Source: Acidobacteriota bacterium
GTDB taxonomy: Bacteria; Acidobacteriota; Vicinamibacteria; Vicinamibacterales; UBA2999
Length of the DNA stretch: 64,000 nt
Assembly: GCA_030697165.1 (NCBI GenBank)
Contig: JAUYQQ010000022.1
Coordinates: 310,001-374,000 of the forward strand
Direction of reading: 5' to 3'
Made by a program: the position numbers and the translations under genes. Below the pieces are notes generated by a model. It had not been told where the DNA came from. It made no database searches and saw only the letters and a program-made list of their open reading frames with translations. Within the stretch, counting starts at the first letter, position 1, and each line of letters starts with the position of its first letter. This document shows positions 7,408 through 15,544 of this stretch, piece by piece.

Positions 7408-9041
7408 GTATGAATGCCGGGTGCCTCGTGACCAGTGCGTTCGACGTACTCGATGTACGACCCCGGATAGGCGTGCGGGTGCGTGTCCGTGCCGGATTCG
7501 CCGCCCAGTTCCAGCACGCGATTGCTGATGCCGCGCAGGAACGCGCGGTCGTGCGAGACGAAGATCATGGTGCCGTCGAACGCCTTCAGCGAATCAACCA
7601 GCATTTCCTTGGTCGCCAGGTCCAGGTGGTTGGTCGGCTCGTCCAGCACCAGGAAGTTGGGCGGATCGAACAGCATCCGCGCCATCGCCAGTCGTGACTT
7701 CTCGCCGCCCGACAGCGCCCGAATCTTCTTGTCCACGTCGTCCCCCGAGAACTGGAACGCGCCGGCGAGCGAGCGCAGCGCGCCGATGCCCTCGCGCGGA
7801 AAATCCTTCTGGAGCTGCTCGAAGACCGTGAGGTCGGCGTCCATCGTGTCGAGTGACTGCTGGGCGAAGTAGCCCATCTTGAGACTGGCGCCCAGCCGCA
7901 CCTCGCCGGCATCGGGCGCCAGCGCGCCCGCCAGCATCTTGAGCAGCGTCGTCTTGCCGGCGCCGTTCCTGCCCATCACCGCCCAGCGCTCGCCGCGGCG
8001 AATGGTCAGGTTGAAGTCTTCGTAGATCACGCGCTTGCCGTAGGCCTTGCCCAGGCCCTCGATCACCGCGACCTGGTCGCCTGAGCGGGGTGGATCCTTG
8101 AAGGTGAACTTCACGACGACGCGTTGCTTGGGGAGCTCGAGCTTTTCGATCTTGTCGAGCGCCTTGATGCGGCTCTGCACCTGCGCCGCCTTGGCGGCGT
8201 GCGTCTTGAACCGCTCGATGAAGCGCTGTTCCTTGGCCAGCATCGATTGCTGCCGCGCATACGCGGCTTCCTTGTTGGCCTCGCGGGTGGCGCGTTCGCG
8301 CTCGTAGAAGTCGTAGTCGCCGGAGTAGACGGTGATCTCGCCGCTGTCGATCTCGGCAATCTTGGTGACGATGCGGTTCATGAACTCGCGATCGTGCGAG
8401 GTCATGAGCAGCGCGCCCTCGTGCGCCTTGAGGAAGCTTTCGAGCCAGATGATCGATTCGAGGTCGAGGTGGTTGGTCGGCTCGTCCATCAGCAGCACGT
8501 CGGGCTTGCCGAGCAGCACGCGGGCCATCGCCACGCGCATCTTCCAGCCGCCCGACAGCGCACCGACGTCGCCGTCAATCCGCTCATCGTCAAAACCAAG
8601 TCCGTGCAGCACTTCGCGGGCCTGGCTTTCGAGGGCGTAGCCGCCAAGGTGGTCGTACTCTTCCTGCACCTCGCCGAAGCGGGCGAGGATCTTGTCCATG
8701 TCATCAACGCGGGCCGGGTCCGCCATGGCGTGCTGCAGCTCTTCGAGTTCGTGGTGCAGGTCGCCGGCGCGGCCGCTGCCGGCAATGGCCTCGTCCAGCA
8801 CCGAGCGGCCCGACATCTCTTCGACGTCCTGGCGGAAGTAGCCGATCGTCAGCTTCTTCGGCACGCTGACGTCGCCTTCGTCCGGGGCCTCTTCCCCCAC
8901 GATCATGCGGAAAATGGTGGTTTTTCCCGCGCCGTTGGGCCCGACCAGCCCCACTTTCTCGCCCGGGTTGAGCTGGAAGCTGGCCTCGACGAAGAGCAGT
9001 TGCTTGCCGTACTGCTTGTTGATGTTCGCAAACGCAATCAT
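7404..9041 (-). CDS. ABC-F family ATPase (ribosome-associated type)
   Basis: The 545-aa product comprises two ATP-binding cassettes without membrane segments. NBD1 has GPNGAGKTT, LSGGWKMR and MDEPTNHLD; NBD2 has GRNGAGKTT, LSGGEKSR and LDEPTNHLD. A basic, helical linker (RQQSMLAKEQRFIERFKTHAAKAAQVQSR) sits between them, as in EttA/YbiT proteins that act at the ribosomal E site. ATG 9041 (MIAFANINKQYG) matches where these proteins begin; a GTG seven codons earlier is possible. The stop is shared with the following CAP gene. The exact ABC-F subfamily is not resolved. Confidence 0.88.
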   Translation of the reverse strand: MIAFANINKQYGKQLLFVEASFQLNPGEKVGLVGPNGAGKTTIFRMIVGEEAPDEGDVSVPKKLTIGYFRQDVEEMSGRSVLDEAIAGSGRAGDLHHELEELQHAMADPARVDDMDKILARFGEVQEEYDHLGGYALESQAREVLHGLGFDDERIDGDVGALSGGWKMRVAMARVLLGKPDVLLMDEPTNHLDLESIIWLESFLKAHEGALLMTSHDREFMNRIVTKIAEIDSGEITVYSGDYDFYERERATREANKEAAYARQQSMLAKEQRFIERFKTHAAKAAQVQSRIKALDKIEKLELPKQRVVVKFTFKDPPRSGDQVAVIEGLGKAYGKRVIYEDFNLTIRRGERWAVMGRNGAGKTTLLKMLAGALAPDAGEVRLGASLKMGYFAQQSLDTMDADLTVFEQLQKDFPREGIGALRSLAGAFQFSGDDVDKKIRALSGGEKSRLAMARMLFDPPNFLVLDEPTNHLDLATKEMLVDSLKAFDGTMIFVSHDRAFLRGISNRVLELGGESGTDTHPHAYPGSYIEYVERTGHEAPGIHT

Positions 9042-9082
9042 GTAAGCCCACAAGCGTAGCACGCACGGTATAAACTATTCCT

Positions 9083-9255
9083 GCTTAGGGTGCCCACGAG
9101 GGCCTAACAGGGAAGTCCGGTGCAACACCGGCGCGGTCCCGCCACTGTAAGGAAGGAACGCCCGCTTCGTTCAACCACTCGGCGTGTTGCCGGGGAAGGT
9201 GAAGCGGGTTGCAGCGCACGCTGCATCCTCCAAGCCAGGAGACCTGCCCCAAGCT
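9083..9255 (+). ncRNA. Cobalamin riboswitch
   Basis: The leader contains the conserved core of the B12 aptamer. The AGGGAAGTCCGGTGCAACAC segment is followed by GCGGTCCC, then the B12 box GCCACTGTAA (9141-9150), and the 3' conserved AAGCCAGGAGACCTGCC block. It lies directly upstream of a TonB receptor with a ribosome binding site GGGGAGG at 9274-9280, which could be sequestered when adenosyl- or methylcobalamin binds. A -10-like TATAAA is at 9069-9074. It predicts repression of the receptor and the PepSY gene by cobalamin. Confidence 0.93.
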
Positions 9256-9288
9256 TCATCCATCGACTTGCCCGGGGAGGCAACCGTC

Positions 9289-11745
9289 ATGCGACTGCCG
9301 ATTCGTTCTGTACTTGTCTGTTTTTTCCTGTTCACCTTCAACGTCGCGATCGGTCCGGCTAAAGCCGGACACTACATGGATCGGGCCGCGTCCATCACCA
9401 ATGTGGCGTCCGGCTTCTTGGGCGCCGTAGCCTTGGCGGAGGCGGCCAGCCGGACCGACGTGGTCATTCAAGGCGTTGTCTCAGACAGCTCCGCGGCCGT
9501 GATCGCCGGGGCCACGGTGGATGCGATCGTCGCCGGACGGTCGGTGTCGCGGGTCACGACCGGTGCCGATGGCCGATTTCGTGTGGTCGTGCCGGCCGGT
9601 GTGCCGGTGGAACTGCGTGTGGCTCGCGAGGGGTTTGCCGACCAGGTAATCGCGCTTGCCGGCAGCGACGCGCTCGTGACGCAGAACGTCACGCTGCAGG
9701 TGGGGGGCGTCTCCGACTCGCTGGTGGTGACCGCGTCGCGCGGAGCGGCAAGCCGCGCCGCCGTCACCGAGTCGGTGACCGCGTTTGCCCGCGCCGACCT
9801 CGACGCGCTCGGCGCCGCGTCGCTGGCCGACGTGGTGCGGTTCGTGCCGGGGGCGTACGTCGAAAGCATCGGCCGCGAGGGGTCGGTGACCTCGATGTTC
9901 ACGCGCGGCGGCGAATCGGACTACAACCTGGTACTGATCGACGGCGTGCGGGTCAACCAGAGCGGCGGTGTCTTCGACTTCAGCCGCATCAGCGCCGCCG
10001 AGATCGATCGCGTCGAAGTGGTGCGAGGCGCGCAATCGGCCCTGTGGGGATCGGACGCCATGGGATCGGTGGTGCAGATCTTCACTCGCCGTGCCGGGGC
10101 CGCCGACCGGCCGCAGGTGTCGGGCTCGGCCGAAGGGGGATCGTTCGGCGCCGTCCGCGGCGATGCGCGCCTGATGGGCGGCGCTTCCAGCCGCGTTGAT
10201 TACTCGGGCGGGCTGTCACGCCGCCAATCGGGCGGCGCCTTTGCCGAGTTGCTGCCGGAGGATGATGAGTTCGAGCAGACGGCGTTCGACGCGGGTGTCG
10301 GCGCCAGCTTCGGCCCCCGCGTCGCGCTGCGCGCCGGCGCGCGCTCGACGACGGCCGAGGGCAAGTCGGTTGGCGCCATTGTCTACGGCGCCCGCAACAC
10401 CGGCGGCGTCTACAACACGCGCGATCGCTCCGGTCACGTTGACCTGTCGCACGCCATCGGCAGCCGGCTGACGGGTATCGCGAGCTTCAATTACTTCCGC
10501 TATACGAGTGAATCGGCCGACACCATTGCCGACCCCCCGTTTACGACTTATGCCGTGCTCGAGGGCACCCCGAACGCGATCTACCCGAATGGCACGCGCC
10601 TCGTGCGGCTGGTGGATGCGGCCGAGTTTGCGACGCTGGTCGCCGCCGGCGCCACTCCCGGCCCCGGCCAGTTCCTCGCGTCGCGGCAGTCGTCGAATTT
10701 CCCGTTCACGAGCAAGTCAGAGTTCGAGCGGCCGGCGTTTCGCTATCAGGCCGACTACGCATGGTCGGGGCAGCGTCTGAGCGCCGGCTACGAATGGGAG
10801 CGCGAGACCAACGTGCTGGTGGCCGGCGTGCAGTTCGACAACCAGGCGGTGTTTGCCCAGCAACAGTTCAGTGGCCGCGATCGCTGGTTCGCCACGGTTG
10901 GCGGCCGGTTCGATCGCAAGGACGGCTCGTCGTTCTTCAGCCCCAAGCTGTCGGCCGGCGGTTACCTGGTGCCCTCCAGGAACGGCGCGGTGTCGTCGCT
11001 CAAGGTGTTCGGCAACCTCGGCCACGGCATCAAGTCGCCGTCGCTCGGCGAGCGCTTCGGCGGGCGGTTTACCGACCCGGCGCCCGACCTGAAGGTGGAG
11101 CAGGCGCGTACCAGCGACCTGGGCGTCGAGGCGACGTTCGCCGATCAACGCTTCCGCGCGCTGGTGACCTATTTCAACAACGACTACACCGATCAGATTG
11201 CTTATCGAGGCGGGGTGGCCGGCGACGGCATTCCCGAGTACATCAACATCGATGGCTCGAAGGCCGACGGGTGGGAACTCGAGTGGGTGCTGCAGCGGCC
11301 GGTGGCCGGCCTGACGGCGTCGGCCAGCTACACGCATGTGGACCACCGCGTGGTCACCAACGTCAGCACCAGCCAGCAGTTCCAACCTGGCCAGCCGCTG
11401 TTGCGCCGGCCGAAACACTCGGGAAATGTGCGTGCCGCCTGGGTGCGCGATCGCGTGTCGCTGAACGCCAGCGCCCGGATCGCGGGCGATCGCCATGACC
11501 ACAGCTTCCTGTCGTTGCGCACGGTGCCGAATGCCGCGCGCCCGACACCCATCACGACCGACATCACCGTCAATCCGGGCTACCTGGTGGTGAACCTGGG
11601 CCTGGACGTCCGCGCGCACGAGATGATCACGCTATTCGTGCGCGGCGAGAATGTCGCGGACGAAGCGTACGAGAGCGTACTCGGTTACCCAGCCATGCCG
11701 CGAACGGTGATGGCCGGCGCGCGCTTCACCTTCGGCACGCGGTAG
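9289..11745 (+). CDS. btuB: TonB-dependent receptor, BtuB-like (cobalamin/corrinoid uptake)
   Basis: The 818-aa product is an outer-membrane receptor under a cobalamin riboswitch. Order: signal peptide, an unusual segment at about 20-60 encoded by two dispersed-repeat units (9352-9377 and 9400-9456), a carboxypeptidase-regulatory-like domain (about 60-145), a plug domain (LADVVRFVPGAYVES, TRGGESDYNLVLIDGVRVN, RVEVVRGAQSALWGSDAMGSVV), then the 22-strand barrel ending in ARFTFGTR. The plug wording (ESIGREGSVTSMFTRGG.SDYNLVLIDG) is typical of BtuB. ATG 9289 is chosen for its GGGGAGG site and hydrophobic leader. The PepSY gene starts two bases downstream. Confidence 0.88.
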   Translation: MRLPIRSVLVCFFLFTFNVAIGPAKAGHYMDRAASITNVASGFLGAVALAEAASRTDVVIQGVVSDSSAAVIAGATVDAIVAGRSVSRVTTGADGRFRVVVPAGVPVELRVAREGFADQVIALAGSDALVTQNVTLQVGGVSDSLVVTASRGAASRAAVTESVTAFARADLDALGAASLADVVRFVPGAYVESIGREGSVTSMFTRGGESDYNLVLIDGVRVNQSGGVFDFSRISAAEIDRVEVVRGAQSALWGSDAMGSVVQIFTRRAGAADRPQVSGSAEGGSFGAVRGDARLMGGASSRVDYSGGLSRRQSGGAFAELLPEDDEFEQTAFDAGVGASFGPRVALRAGARSTTAEGKSVGAIVYGARNTGGVYNTRDRSGHVDLSHAIGSRLTGIASFNYFRYTSESADTIADPPFTTYAVLEGTPNAIYPNGTRLVRLVDAAEFATLVAAGATPGPGQFLASRQSSNFPFTSKSEFERPAFRYQADYAWSGQRLSAGYEWERETNVLVAGVQFDNQAVFAQQQFSGRDRWFATVGGRFDRKDGSSFFSPKLSAGGYLVPSRNGAVSSLKVFGNLGHGIKSPSLGERFGGRFTDPAPDLKVEQARTSDLGVEATFADQRFRALVTYFNNDYTDQIAYRGGVAGDGIPEYINIDGSKADGWELEWVLQRPVAGLTASASYTHVDHRVVTNVSTSQQFQPGQPLLRRPKHSGNVRAAWVRDRVSLNASARIAGDRHDHSFLSLRTVPNAARPTPITTDITVNPGYLVVNLGLDVRAHEMITLFVRGENVADEAYESVLGYPAMPRTVMAGARFTFGTR
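9352..9456. repeat. Dispersed hairpin repeat units inside the btuB-like leader
   Basis: A short unit (GGTCCGGCTAAAGCCGGACA, 9352-9371, continuing to 9377) is followed by a long-loop unit in the opposite orientation (9400-9456, stem GTCCGGCT/AGCCGGAC around a CGTAGCCTTGGCGG loop). Both are read in frame and supply the region between signal peptide and regulatory domain. The long-loop unit is homologous to units at 19022-19078 and 21499-21555. Confidence 0.8.
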
Positions 11746-11747
11746 CC

Positions 11748-12803
11748 ATGAGGCGCCTGCTCTTTCAGCTCCATCTCTGGGTCGGGCTGCTGACGGGGCT
11801 GTACGTCGCCATCATCTGTCTCACTGGTGCAGCGCTCGTGTTTCGCATCGACATGCAGCGGGCGCTGCATCCGCACCTCTTCAACCCGAGCGCCGCCGGT
11901 CCGCTGGCGGATCCGGTGGCCGTGATGGAGAGCGTCAGCCGCGCCTATCCCCAACACCGATTGTCCGGCGTCGATGCGCCGACGACGGTGAGGCCGACGT
12001 ACTTGGCGTACGTCACGAGCGACGCCGAGTTCCGCACCGTGCTGATCGACCCGGTGACGACCGCGGTGCTCGGTGAGCTGCCGGAACATCCGGCGATCCG
12101 CACCCTGCAACAACTGCATTACAACCTGCTGGGGGGCCGCACGGGCCGCACGATTAACGGGATTGGCGCGTTCGGCATCCTGATCCTCTGCGCCACCGGG
12201 CTCGTGATTTGGTGGCCCGGCGCCAGGATTTGGCAGCGCGGGTCCCGCAGCCAGTGGCGGCAGTTGCATCGCGCCATTGGCGCATGGAGCGCGGCGTTCA
12301 TCCTGATGTTCGCCGTCACGGCGCTGTCGTTCGTGTTCCCCGCTGGATTTCGCGCAGTGGTGAACTCGCTGTCGCCCGTCACCGTAGCGCGATCGCCCCA
12401 GTCGGGTGCTCCGTCGGGGAATCCTACGCCCTCGTGGCCGCAGATGCTCGATCGCGCCAAGTCTTTCGCACCAGGCCAGCCGGTGGCGCGCGTGGTGTTG
12501 CCGTTCGGCGAACGCGGAGCCTTCCTGGTGATGTTCGCCAAGCGCAGCCCCACACCGGCCAGCACCGGGCTCACGCCGGTCTATCTCGATCAATACACCG
12601 GCGACCGGCTCGCGTCGGACGGGAAGGCGCGCAGTTGGGGCGATGCGCTGATGGCGCGCATGACGCCCTGGCATGTGGGCGGGGTCGGCGGCCAGGCGGG
12701 CCGCGTGATTTGGTTCGTGTTCGGCCTGGCACCGGCCGTGTTGTTCGTGACCGGCCTGACGACCTGGTGGCGCCGCGGCCGCGGAAAGACAGCCACCGAT
12801 TAG
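11748..12803 (+). CDS. PepSY-associated TM (iron-regulated membrane) protein
   Basis: The 351-aa inner-membrane protein has four predicted membrane segments: at the N-terminus (LWVGLLTGLYVAIICLTGAALVF), around 130-155 after QLHYNLLGGRTGR (INGIGAFGILILCATGLVIWW), around 175-200 (AIGAWSAAFILMFAVTALSFVF) and at the C-terminus (VIWFVFGLAPAVLFVTGLTTWWRR). A PepSY-like region lies between the second pair. Conserved His residues at LHLW, LHYN, LHRA and WHVGG are candidate heme or metal ligands. Relatives commonly sit beside siderophore receptors and are thought to reduce or process the imported ligand. Here it starts two bases after a B12-riboswitch-controlled receptor, so it is probably in the same operon. 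Confidence 0.85.
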   Translation: MRRLLFQLHLWVGLLTGLYVAIICLTGAALVFRIDMQRALHPHLFNPSAAGPLADPVAVMESVSRAYPQHRLSGVDAPTTVRPTYLAYVTSDAEFRTVLIDPVTTAVLGELPEHPAIRTLQQLHYNLLGGRTGRTINGIGAFGILILCATGLVIWWPGARIWQRGSRSQWRQLHRAIGAWSAAFILMFAVTALSFVFPAGFRAVVNSLSPVTVARSPQSGAPSGNPTPSWPQMLDRAKSFAPGQPVARVVLPFGERGAFLVMFAKRSPTPASTGLTPVYLDQYTGDRLASDGKARSWGDALMARMTPWHVGGVGGQAGRVIWFVFGLAPAVLFVTGLTTWWRRGRGKTATD

Positions 12804-13027
12804 ACGCAGATTAGACACCGATCCACGAGGACCCGCGTCGCCGGGCTACGCCCGGCTAACCAGTGAGGTCACCGGCGCGAATTCGAGAGACGTGTGTTCG
12901 GGGCTGTCTCTCGGATTCGTGCCGGCGACCTCACTGGCCGGCCGAAGGCCGGCGCGGGTCCTCTCGTGTCTGGTTCGCGCGGGTTTGCCGTCGCTGAATC
13001 TGTGAAATCTGTGCAATCTGTGGCTGT
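12788..13027 (+). repeat. Cloverleaf-like structured element, copy A
   Basis: The core is 12825-12967. The outer stem ACGAGGACCCGC (12825-12836) pairs with GCGGGTCCTCTCGT (12954-12967, two-base bulge). Hairpin 1 is GCCGGGC-TAC-GCCCGGC (12840-12856). A central 32-bp arm joins 12860-12891 to 12906-12937 with two G:U wobbles and one mismatch. Hairpin 2 is GCCGGCC-GAA-GGCCGGC (12937-12953). The flanks add an outer inverted pair (ACAGCCAC near 12788 and the AATCTGTG tandem ending GTGGCTGT near 13026). It lies between the PepSY gene and the PLP enzyme. The wobbles favour an RNA read from the plus strand. Confidence 0.8.
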
Positions 13028-13050
13028 ATTCTTTGTGGCCAGGAGCCAGC

Positions 13051-14289
13051 ATGAACAGCAAGTCCTCTACGTCTCGTCGAGCGTTCCTCGCCGCATCAGC
13101 CGCCACGGCCGCGCACGTCTGGGTTCCGCGGCCCGTGAAGGGCTACTCGGTGTCGGAGGTCATGGCGCCGGTGAAGCCCATGCCCGCGGGTATTTCCAAG
13201 TGGGACCTCGATACGCCGGCGCTCTGTGTCGATCTCGACAAGCTCGAACAGAACATCGCAAAGATGCAGCGGTCGCTCGTGGCCAATAAGCTGGGCAGCC
13301 GCCCGCACGCCAAGACCCACAAGTGCGCGGCCATCGCGAAGCTGCAGATGGCCGCCGGGGCGTTGGGGATCTGCACGGCCAAGCTCAGCGAGGCCGAGGC
13401 GCTGGCCGGCCAGGGGCTCGACCGCATCTGCATGACGACCGGCAACCTGTCGAGGTCGAAGATCCGCCGGGCCATGCAGCTGCGCAAGCGGACGCCGCAG
13501 TTCATTCAGGCGGTGGACTACGAGCCCAACGCGCACGACCTGAACGCGGCGGCGAAGGAAGCTGGCATCGTGGCCGACGTGGTCATCGACGTGGCGGTCG
13601 GCACGCGCAGCGGCGTGCCCGCCGGCGACGCAGCGTTGGCGCTGGCCCAGGTGGTCGACCGGCTGCCGAACCTGAAGCTGCGTGGCTTGTTGTCGTACGA
13701 CGGCGGCGCGCAGCACATCATCGGGTTCGCGGCGCGCAAGCAGCGCGCGCTGAAGAACATTGAAGCCAACGCGCTCACGTATGAGGCCATGACGAAGGCC
13801 GGCCTCAACACCGAGATCTTCAGCGGGGGCGGCACCGGCACCTACAGCATCCAGCACCTCGTGTCCGGATTCACCGACGTGCAGGTGGGCAGCTACCTCT
13901 TCATGGACATGCAGTACCTGGCCATTGGCAGCGAAGACGGCAACCCCGTCTACGCGGACTTTGCTCCGTCGCTCACCGTGCTCGCGACCATCGTCAACAA
14001 CCGCTTCCCGGGCCGCCTCACCACCGATGCCGGCGCCAAGGCCCTGACGCTCAACGTGCCGCGTCCAGGCGTGATCGGCGAGCCGGGCATGGAGTACAAC
14101 CCCGGCTCGGACGAGTTCGGTGTCATCACGTTCAAGGAAGCCAGCAAGACCTACCAGATGGGCGATCGCCTGGAGATGATCGTGCCGCACTGCGATCCGG
14201 TCGTGAATCTCTACGACTACCTGTATGGGATTCGGAAAGATCGCGTCGAGGCGGTGTGGCCGATCACCGCGCGCGGCCACTCGCAGTAG
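13051..14289 (+). CDS. Tat-exported DSD1-family PLP enzyme (D-threonine aldolase/D-serine dehydratase-like)
   Basis: The 412-aa product starts at ATG 13051 with AGGAG upstream. The N-terminus carries a twin-arginine signal (SRRAFLAASAATAA). The rest is the alanine-racemase-type TIM barrel plus beta domain: DTPALCVDLDKLEQNI, RPHAKTHK with the PLP Lys, GTCTAKLSEAE-like (GICTAKLSEAE), VDVAVGTRSGV (as IDVAVGTRSGV), FSGGGTGTY, and the C-terminal metal ligands His and Cys in IVPHCDPVVNLYD. Family members cleave or dehydrate D-beta-hydroxy amino acids with a divalent metal. The periplasmic location suggests degradation of external D-amino acids. It is bracketed by two structured repeat elements. Confidence 0.87.
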   Translation: MNSKSSTSRRAFLAASAATAAHVWVPRPVKGYSVSEVMAPVKPMPAGISKWDLDTPALCVDLDKLEQNIAKMQRSLVANKLGSRPHAKTHKCAAIAKLQMAAGALGICTAKLSEAEALAGQGLDRICMTTGNLSRSKIRRAMQLRKRTPQFIQAVDYEPNAHDLNAAAKEAGIVADVVIDVAVGTRSGVPAGDAALALAQVVDRLPNLKLRGLLSYDGGAQHIIGFAARKQRALKNIEANALTYEAMTKAGLNTEIFSGGGTGTYSIQHLVSGFTDVQVGSYLFMDMQYLAIGSEDGNPVYADFAPSLTVLATIVNNRFPGRLTTDAGAKALTLNVPRPGVIGEPGMEYNPGSDEFGVITFKEASKTYQMGDRLEMIVPHCDPVVNLYDYLYGIRKDRVEAVWPITARGHSQ

Positions 14290-14359
14290 CTACTGTTTGC
14301 CCGCGCCAGTCTTCACGGGCCACAGACTTGTCCCGCCATAGCGCGACGCGCGACGGCGG

Positions 14360-14590
14360 ATTCCGCAGACTAACGCAGAGACACGAGGACCCGCCTCGCC
14401 GGGCTTTGCCCGGCGAGCACAGCGAGGTCACGACCACGAAATCGAGAGACACTGGGTTATCTGCGGTCTCTCGATTCTCGTGGTCGTGACCTCGCGAGCC
14501 GGCCGCAGGCCGGCGCGGGTCCTCTCATGTCTGGTTCGCGCGAGGCTCGCCTGATTTGAATCTGTGTAATCTGCGTAATCTGTGGCTGTC
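14360..14590 (+). repeat. Cloverleaf-like structured element, copy B
   Basis: It has the same architecture as the element at 12788-13027. The outer stem pairs 14383-14394 with 14515-14529. Hairpin 1 is 14395-14417 (10-bp stem, TTT loop). The central arm joins 14422-14450 to 14466-14495 with a single bulge. Hairpin 2 is GCCGGCC-GCA-GGCCGGC (14498-14514). It is followed by TGTCTGGTTCGCGCG (conserved with copy A) and an AATCTG tandem. Central-arm sequence differs from copy A but pairing is kept. It occupies the gap between convergent genes (14290-14602), where it may also act as a terminator. Confidence 0.8.
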
Positions 14591-14602
14591 TTTGGACCAG
14601 CG

Positions 14603-15505
14603 TCAGGCGCCAGCACGTGTGAGCAAGGCGCTTGGCGGATGCGCCGTCAGGTGCATGGCCGCGCCTGTGAGCGGATGGACAAACGCCAGGTGTTCGGCGT
14701 GCAAGAGGTAGCCGCCGTCGCCCGGCAAGCCCGGACTTGCTTTGATCACCCCGCCCACGTCATAGAGCGGATCGCCCACCAATGGATGCCCGGCGCAGGC
14801 CAGGTGAATGCGAATCTGGTGCGGCCGGCCGGTCGTGATCGCAACACTGAACAGCGTGTGATCGGCGCGGCGTTCGAGCACCGTCGCCACGCTGTGCGAA
14901 GCCTTGCCGTCCGCCGAGGCGGCGTACACGCGGCCCAGTTGCGGGTGTGGCACCGGGCCGATGGCGGCATCGATCTCGATCCGGTCGGCGTTGGCGACGC
15001 CACTGGCCAGCGCGCGATACGTCTTCTTCACCTCGTGGTCGCGCCACGCCTTGGCCAGCGCCGCGCCGGCCGCGTGGGTTCGCGCAAACAGCACCAGGCC
15101 CGACGTGCACCGGCCGAGCCGGTGCAGCGGGCTGGCTTCTGGAAGCCGTTGCCGCAGCAGGTTCATGAGCGTGTGTTCGAGGAACCCCCCGGCCGGCATG
15201 GTCGGCAAGCCGCTCGGCTTGTCCACGGCGACCAGACTCTCGTCTTCGTGGATGATGGCGAACTGGGTGGGAACGGCCGGTTCAGCCCATGGGGGACGAT
15301 GCCAGACGATGGTGTGGCCGAGTTGAAGGACGGCGGCCGGTTCGGCCCGCGCGCCGTCGATTTCAACTTCGCCCCGCTCGAACCGATCCGCCCACTCAGT
15401 TGCCGTTGAGTGAGTGCGCGACGTCGCGAGGTAATCGAGGGCGGTCAGGCCGGCCGCAGCGGGCCCAACCTGCTCTCGATACGACCAGCCCCGATTCAAT
15501 GCCAC
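14603..15505 (-). CDS. RluA-family pseudouridine synthase lacking the catalytic Asp
   Basis: The 300-aa product has an N-terminal S4-like/binding region and the RluA catalytic domain (FAIIHEDESLVAVDKPSGLPTMP, TGRPHQIRIHLACAGHPLVGDPLYD). The family signature HRLDxxTSG reads HRLGRCTSG here; Gly replaces the aspartate that attacks the uridine. The codon (GGC) was read directly from the sequence. Everything else is well preserved, so this is not a decaying gene. It may be a non-catalytic RNA-binding paralogue or use another residue. The start is GTG 15505. Confidence 0.82.
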   Translation of the reverse strand: MALNRGWSYREQVGPAAAGLTALDYLATSRTHSTATEWADRFERGEVEIDGARAEPAAVLQLGHTIVWHRPPWAEPAVPTQFAIIHEDESLVAVDKPSGLPTMPAGGFLEHTLMNLLRQRLPEASPLHRLGRCTSGLVLFARTHAAGAALAKAWRDHEVKKTYRALASGVANADRIEIDAAIGPVPHPQLGRVYAASADGKASHSVATVLERRADHTLFSVAITTGRPHQIRIHLACAGHPLVGDPLYDVGGVIKASPGLPGDGGYLLHAEHLAFVHPLTGAAMHLTAHPPSALLTRAGA

Positions 15506-15513
15506 GTCGACAT

Positions 15514-15544
15514 CAATGTGGCGTCCGGCTTCAGCCGGACCGTC
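15514..15544. repeat. Dispersed hairpin repeat (short unit)
   Basis: The unit is ATGTGGCGTCCGGCTTCAGC followed by CGGACC. The GTCCGGCT/AGCCGGAC stem fills the short space between the RluA-like start and the M20 peptidase stop, reaching into the stop codon of the latter. Confidence 0.75.
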
